From: Campylobacterota bacterium
GTDB lineage: Bacteria; Campylobacterota; Campylobacteria; Campylobacterales; Sulfurovaceae
NCBI GenBank assembly: GCA_022600655.1
Contig: JAHZJZ010000055.1
Coordinates: 1 to 7,497 of the forward strand
Direction of reading: 5' to 3'
DNA: 7,497 nucleotides
Every line of letters begins with the position of its first letter. The stretch's first letter is position 1. The notes under the pieces were generated by a model that saw nothing but the letters and a program-made list of their open reading frames with translations, did not search any database and was not told where the DNA came from. Positions 4,914 to 7,497 of this stretch are shown here, in pieces. The position numbers and the translations under genes were made by a program.

Positions 4914-6455
4914 ATGAAACAAGTACCGATTCTCGTACTAGACTTTGGCTCACAATACACACAGCTTATCGCAAGAAAATTAAGAGAGAGTGGGGTGTAC
5001 TGTGAAGTGGTACCTTACCGTGAAGATATAGCTGATATTAAAGCTAGAAAACCACAAGGTATCATTCTCTCAGGTGGGCCTGCATCTGTTTATGCTGAAG
5101 ATGCTTATAAACCAAGTGAAGAGATTTGGGATTTAGGTCTGCCTATTATGGGTATCTGTTACGGTATGCAGTTAATTACACAACACTTTGGTGGAGAGGT
5201 TGTTGCAGCTGACCATCATGAGTATGGTAAAGCAAAACTGACCATTGAAAATAGTGACTCTAAGATTTTTACAGATATGACAAACAATGAAACCGTTTGG
5301 ATGAGTCATGGAGACAGAGCAGAGAGATTACCTGAAGGTTTTGAGGTTATTGGAACTTCTGAAAACTCACCATATGCAGCAATAGCGAATGATAATGCTA
5401 AAATCTATGCTTTCCAATTCCACCCAGAAGTTCACCATACAGCAGAGGGAACTAAACTACTTAAAAACTTTGCAAAGTATATTTGTGGTTGTAGCAGTAC
5501 TTGGAATATGGGTTCATTTGCTAAAGAGAAAATAGCAGCAATTAAAGCACAAGTTGGAGAGAAAAAAGTTCTTTGTGGTGTAAGTGGTGGGGTTGATAGC
5601 TCTGTTGTGGCTGCAATGTTAAATGAAGCCTTGCCAAAAGAGCAACTTATCTGCGTATTTGTCGACCAAGGACTTTTACGTAAAAATGAAGCTGTAGATG
5701 TTCAAAATATGTTTAAACTTTTAGATATTCCATTAATAACAGTAGATGCTAAAGCTGAGTTTATGGAAGCTTTAAAAGATGTGAGTGACCCAGAGACAAA
5801 ACGTAAAGCGATAGGTGAAAAGTTTATTGAGGTGTTTGATAAAGAGGCGAAGAAGCATACCGATGTTGCATTTTTAGCTCAAGGTACACTCTACACCGAT
5901 GTTATTGAGTCTGTTTCGGTTAAAGGACCTTCTAAAACCATTAAGTCACACCACAACGTGGGTGGACTTCCAGACTGGATGACGTTTGAGTTGGTAGAAC
6001 CACTAAGAGAGATTTTTAAAGATGAGGTTAGAAAACTTGGTCTTGAACTAGGGCTTCCAAAAGATATGATAGGTCGTCACCCTTTCCCTGGACCTGGACT
6101 TGCTATACGAACCATGGGTGCAGTTACGGAAGAGGGGTTACACTTGATTCGTGAGTCGGATGCAATTATGCAAGAGGAGCTAAAAGCGACAGGTTATTAT
6201 GATAAAGTGTGGCAAGCCTTCACTGTTCTTCTAAATGTTCAGTCAGTTGGCGTAATGGGTGATAACCGTACTTATGACAATACTGTATGTATAAGAATGG
6301 TAGAGTCAGTTGATGGTATGACAGCTACTTTTGCTCATATTCCTCATGATGTTTTAGAGGGAATGAGTAGACGAATTATTAATGAGATTGATGGAATAAA
6401 CAGAGTTGTTTATGATATTTCATCTAAGCCACCTGCGACGATTGAGTGGGAATAG
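4914..6455 (+). CDS. guaA: GMP synthase (glutamine-hydrolysing)
   Basis: GuaA makes GMP from XMP, ATP and glutamine in the cytoplasm, the last step of guanine nucleotide synthesis. The 513-residue length is near the usual 510-525. The N-terminal class I glutamine amidotransferase domain (about 1-195) shows LDFGSQYTQLIARK, SGGPASVY and GICYGMQL with nucleophile C82. The catalytic His and Glu are H170 and E172 in FHPEV. The ATP pyrophosphatase domain starts with the P-loop SGGVDSS at 224-230, and the C-terminal dimerisation domain (about 390-513) carries GRHPFPGPGLAIR and ends KPPATIEWE, both diagnostic of GuaA. The domains and catalytic residues are complete. The ATG at 4914 has AAGGGA nine bases upstream. 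The following gene begins 23 bases after the stop with no terminator between, so guaA probably heads a short operon. Confidence 0.98.
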   Translation: MKQVPILVLDFGSQYTQLIARKLRESGVYCEVVPYREDIADIKARKPQGIILSGGPASVYAEDAYKPSEEIWDLGLPIMGICYGMQLITQHFGGEVVAADHHEYGKAKLTIENSDSKIFTDMTNNETVWMSHGDRAERLPEGFEVIGTSENSPYAAIANDNAKIYAFQFHPEVHHTAEGTKLLKNFAKYICGCSSTWNMGSFAKEKIAAIKAQVGEKKVLCGVSGGVDSSVVAAMLNEALPKEQLICVFVDQGLLRKNEAVDVQNMFKLLDIPLITVDAKAEFMEALKDVSDPETKRKAIGEKFIEVFDKEAKKHTDVAFLAQGTLYTDVIESVSVKGPSKTIKSHHNVGGLPDWMTFELVEPLREIFKDEVRKLGLELGLPKDMIGRHPFPGPGLAIRTMGAVTEEGLHLIRESDAIMQEELKATGYYDKVWQAFTVLLNVQSVGVMGDNRTYDNTVCIRMVESVDGMTATFAHIPHDVLEGMSRRIINEIDGINRVVYDISSKPPATIEWE

Positions 6456-6478
6456 TCTAGTTTAAAGGGAGAGGATTT

Positions 6479-6982
6479 ATGATAAAAAAACTTTTAACAG
6501 TGACACTTTTAGTTTCACTTTTACTTCATGCAGATATGCCAACGGTTAACTATGATAATCAATTCGACAATGAAGAGATGAGTCAAATTGATGAGACTAT
6601 GTTATCTTCACTAAAATTGGAAAGTTTGGTTTTTCAAGAGAAATTAGTTGATGGTGCAGATGGAAAGAAGATTAAGAAAAATGTTCCTGTTAAACAGGTG
6701 AAAGCTGGAGAAAAAGTTGTTTACATCAACAGAATTCTCAATACCAACAGTGAATCTAAACGGAACATTGTTGTCAAAAATCCTATTCCTTATGGAACAG
6801 AGTATGTGGTAGATTCTGCCGTTTGTGACCATGGTTGTGTTATAAGTTACTCTGTTGATGGAGGAGAGACCCTGAGTAATACAGATACTTCAGGAGAGGG
6901 TTACAACTACATAGAGTTTCATTTTAAACAAATACCAGCAAATAAAGAGTTACGTATGGGGTTTAGAGCCATTATACAATAA
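6479..6982 (+). CDS. Secreted DUF11-like protein of unknown function
   Basis: The 167-residue protein starts MIKKLLTVTLLVSLLLHADM, a signal peptide with probable cleavage after HA at 17-18, so it should be periplasmic or exported. An acidic, Met/Gln-rich segment (about 20-45) follows. The segment from about 70 to 167 contains VKAGEKVVYINRILNTNSES, then IVVKNPIPYGTEYVVDSA. That is the pattern of DUF11-type immunoglobulin-like repeats ('G..v.Y.i.v.N.g......v.v.D.iP.g..yv..s'). One such domain is present. C116 and C120 (CDHGC) could form a disulfide. There is no lipobox or membrane anchor. AGGGAG at 6466-6471 is the ribosome site. It sits 23 bases after guaA and 17 before the antiporter gene, so all three are probably cotranscribed. 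No function is known to me; an accessory role for the antiporter or a surface role are only guesses. Confidence 0.82.
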   Translation: MIKKLLTVTLLVSLLLHADMPTVNYDNQFDNEEMSQIDETMLSSLKLESLVFQEKLVDGADGKKIKKNVPVKQVKAGEKVVYINRILNTNSESKRNIVVKNPIPYGTEYVVDSAVCDHGCVISYSVDGGETLSNTDTSGEGYNYIEFHFKQIPANKELRMGFRAIIQ

Positions 6983-6999
6983 AAAATTAAGGGGGCTTC

Positions 7000-7497
7000 A
7001 TGGAGCATATACTACTCATACTTATTGTGACCATTGCTATATCAACGGTTATTAATGTTTTTCTAAAAAAGTTTGATATCCCAACGGTAATAGGTTATAT
7101 CTTTACAGGGCTTATTACCATGCAGCTGTTTGACTTTGGTCTACATTCACAAGAGACTTTGGCTCATCTTGCTGAATTTGGTATTGTATTTTTGATGTTT
7201 ACCATAGGTTTAGAGTTCTCCATAGGGCATATGAAGTCCATGAAAAAAGAGGTCTTTGTCTATGGAACACTGCAAGTGCTTCTTAGTGGTTTTATTTTTA
7301 CCTTTTTAGCAAATTATGGTTTTGGTTTAGAGATAAAAAGTGCCATTGTGGTTGGTTTTGCTTTAGGACTCTCCTCTACAGCTATTGTTTTAAAAGTACT
7401 TAATGAAAAAAATGAGATACACTCTGGCTATGGACGTAATGCCGTAGGAATTTTAATTTTCCAAGATTTAGCCGTTATCCCAATGCTCTTAATGATT
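7000..7497 (+). CDS. KefB/CPA2-family monovalent cation:proton antiporter (partial, 5' end)
   Basis: ATG at 7000, with AAGGGGG at 6989-6995, opens a frame of 166 codons that runs off the window. The protein begins MEHILLILIVTIAISTVINV and is mostly membrane helices, about five or six in the visible part. Family motifs of the CPA2 (Kef/NapA-like) antiporters are PTVIGYIFTG at 28-37, LAEFGIVFLMFTIGLEFS at 57-74, GLSSTAIVLKVL at 123-134 and FQDLAVIPM at 154-162. The last includes the acidic residue D156 of the transport core. Such inner-membrane proteins exchange K+ or Na+ for H+. A complete family member usually has about 380 membrane residues, often followed by a TrkA-N (RCK) domain; whether one is present cannot be seen, so the ion and the name kefB/kefC stay open. 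It is the third gene of the guaA cluster. Confidence 0.9.
   Translation, partial: MEHILLILIVTIAISTVINVFLKKFDIPTVIGYIFTGLITMQLFDFGLHSQETLAHLAEFGIVFLMFTIGLEFSIGHMKSMKKEVFVYGTLQVLLSGFIFTFLANYGFGLEIKSAIVVGFALGLSSTAIVLKVLNEKNEIHSGYGRNAVGILIFQDLAVIPMLLMI

Noticed and set aside
6644..6832. Minus-strand frame inside the DUF11-like gene
   Set aside because: It is antisense to a gene with signal peptide and ribosome site, and has no features of its own.

Overview
The window is low-GC DNA that reads like a member of the Campylobacterota (formerly Epsilonproteobacteria). The closest fit is a marine or sulfur-oxidising genus such as Sulfurimonas or Sulfurovum. This rests on the style of GuaA, the paired NhaD antiporters, the short DUF721 protein, and promoters with a good TATAAT box but no clear -35 box. 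The genus is an inference from remembered family sequences, not from a search.

Layout. At the left edge, a DciA-like DUF721 gene runs leftward off the window (start at 221, minus strand). It overlaps head to head with an unlisted 42-residue lipoprotein gene (192-320, plus strand), whose stop codon overlaps the start of nadB by ATGA. nadB (L-aspartate oxidase, NAD biosynthesis) ends at 1768 and is followed by a likely terminator. Two nhaD-type Na+/H+ antiporter genes follow in tandem (1920-3269 and 3414-4775). Each has its own ribosome binding site and a near-identical terminator hairpin, so the duplicated unit included the 3' flank. A promoter at about 4867 then drives guaA (GMP synthase). 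guaA is followed at short spacing by a secreted 167-residue protein of unknown role with a DUF11-like look (6479-6982), then by the first 166 codons of a KefB/CPA2-type cation:proton antiporter running off the right edge (7000-7497).

How the genes fit together. Two genes are core biosynthesis (nadB, guaA). Three are cation/proton antiporters (two NhaD, one CPA2), which fits a cell facing high or changing salt or pH. All gaps between genes are under 160 bases and hold promoters and terminators. I see no rRNA, tRNA, CRISPR array, insertion sequence, phage gene or defence system.

I do not see a wholly new system. The points most worth a second look are: the tiny LptM-like lipoprotein coupled to nadB; its head-to-head overlap with a possibly leaderless dciA-like gene; a sharply bounded low-divergence tract between the two nhaD copies that looks like gene conversion; and a calcium-loop-like insertion found only in the second NhaD.
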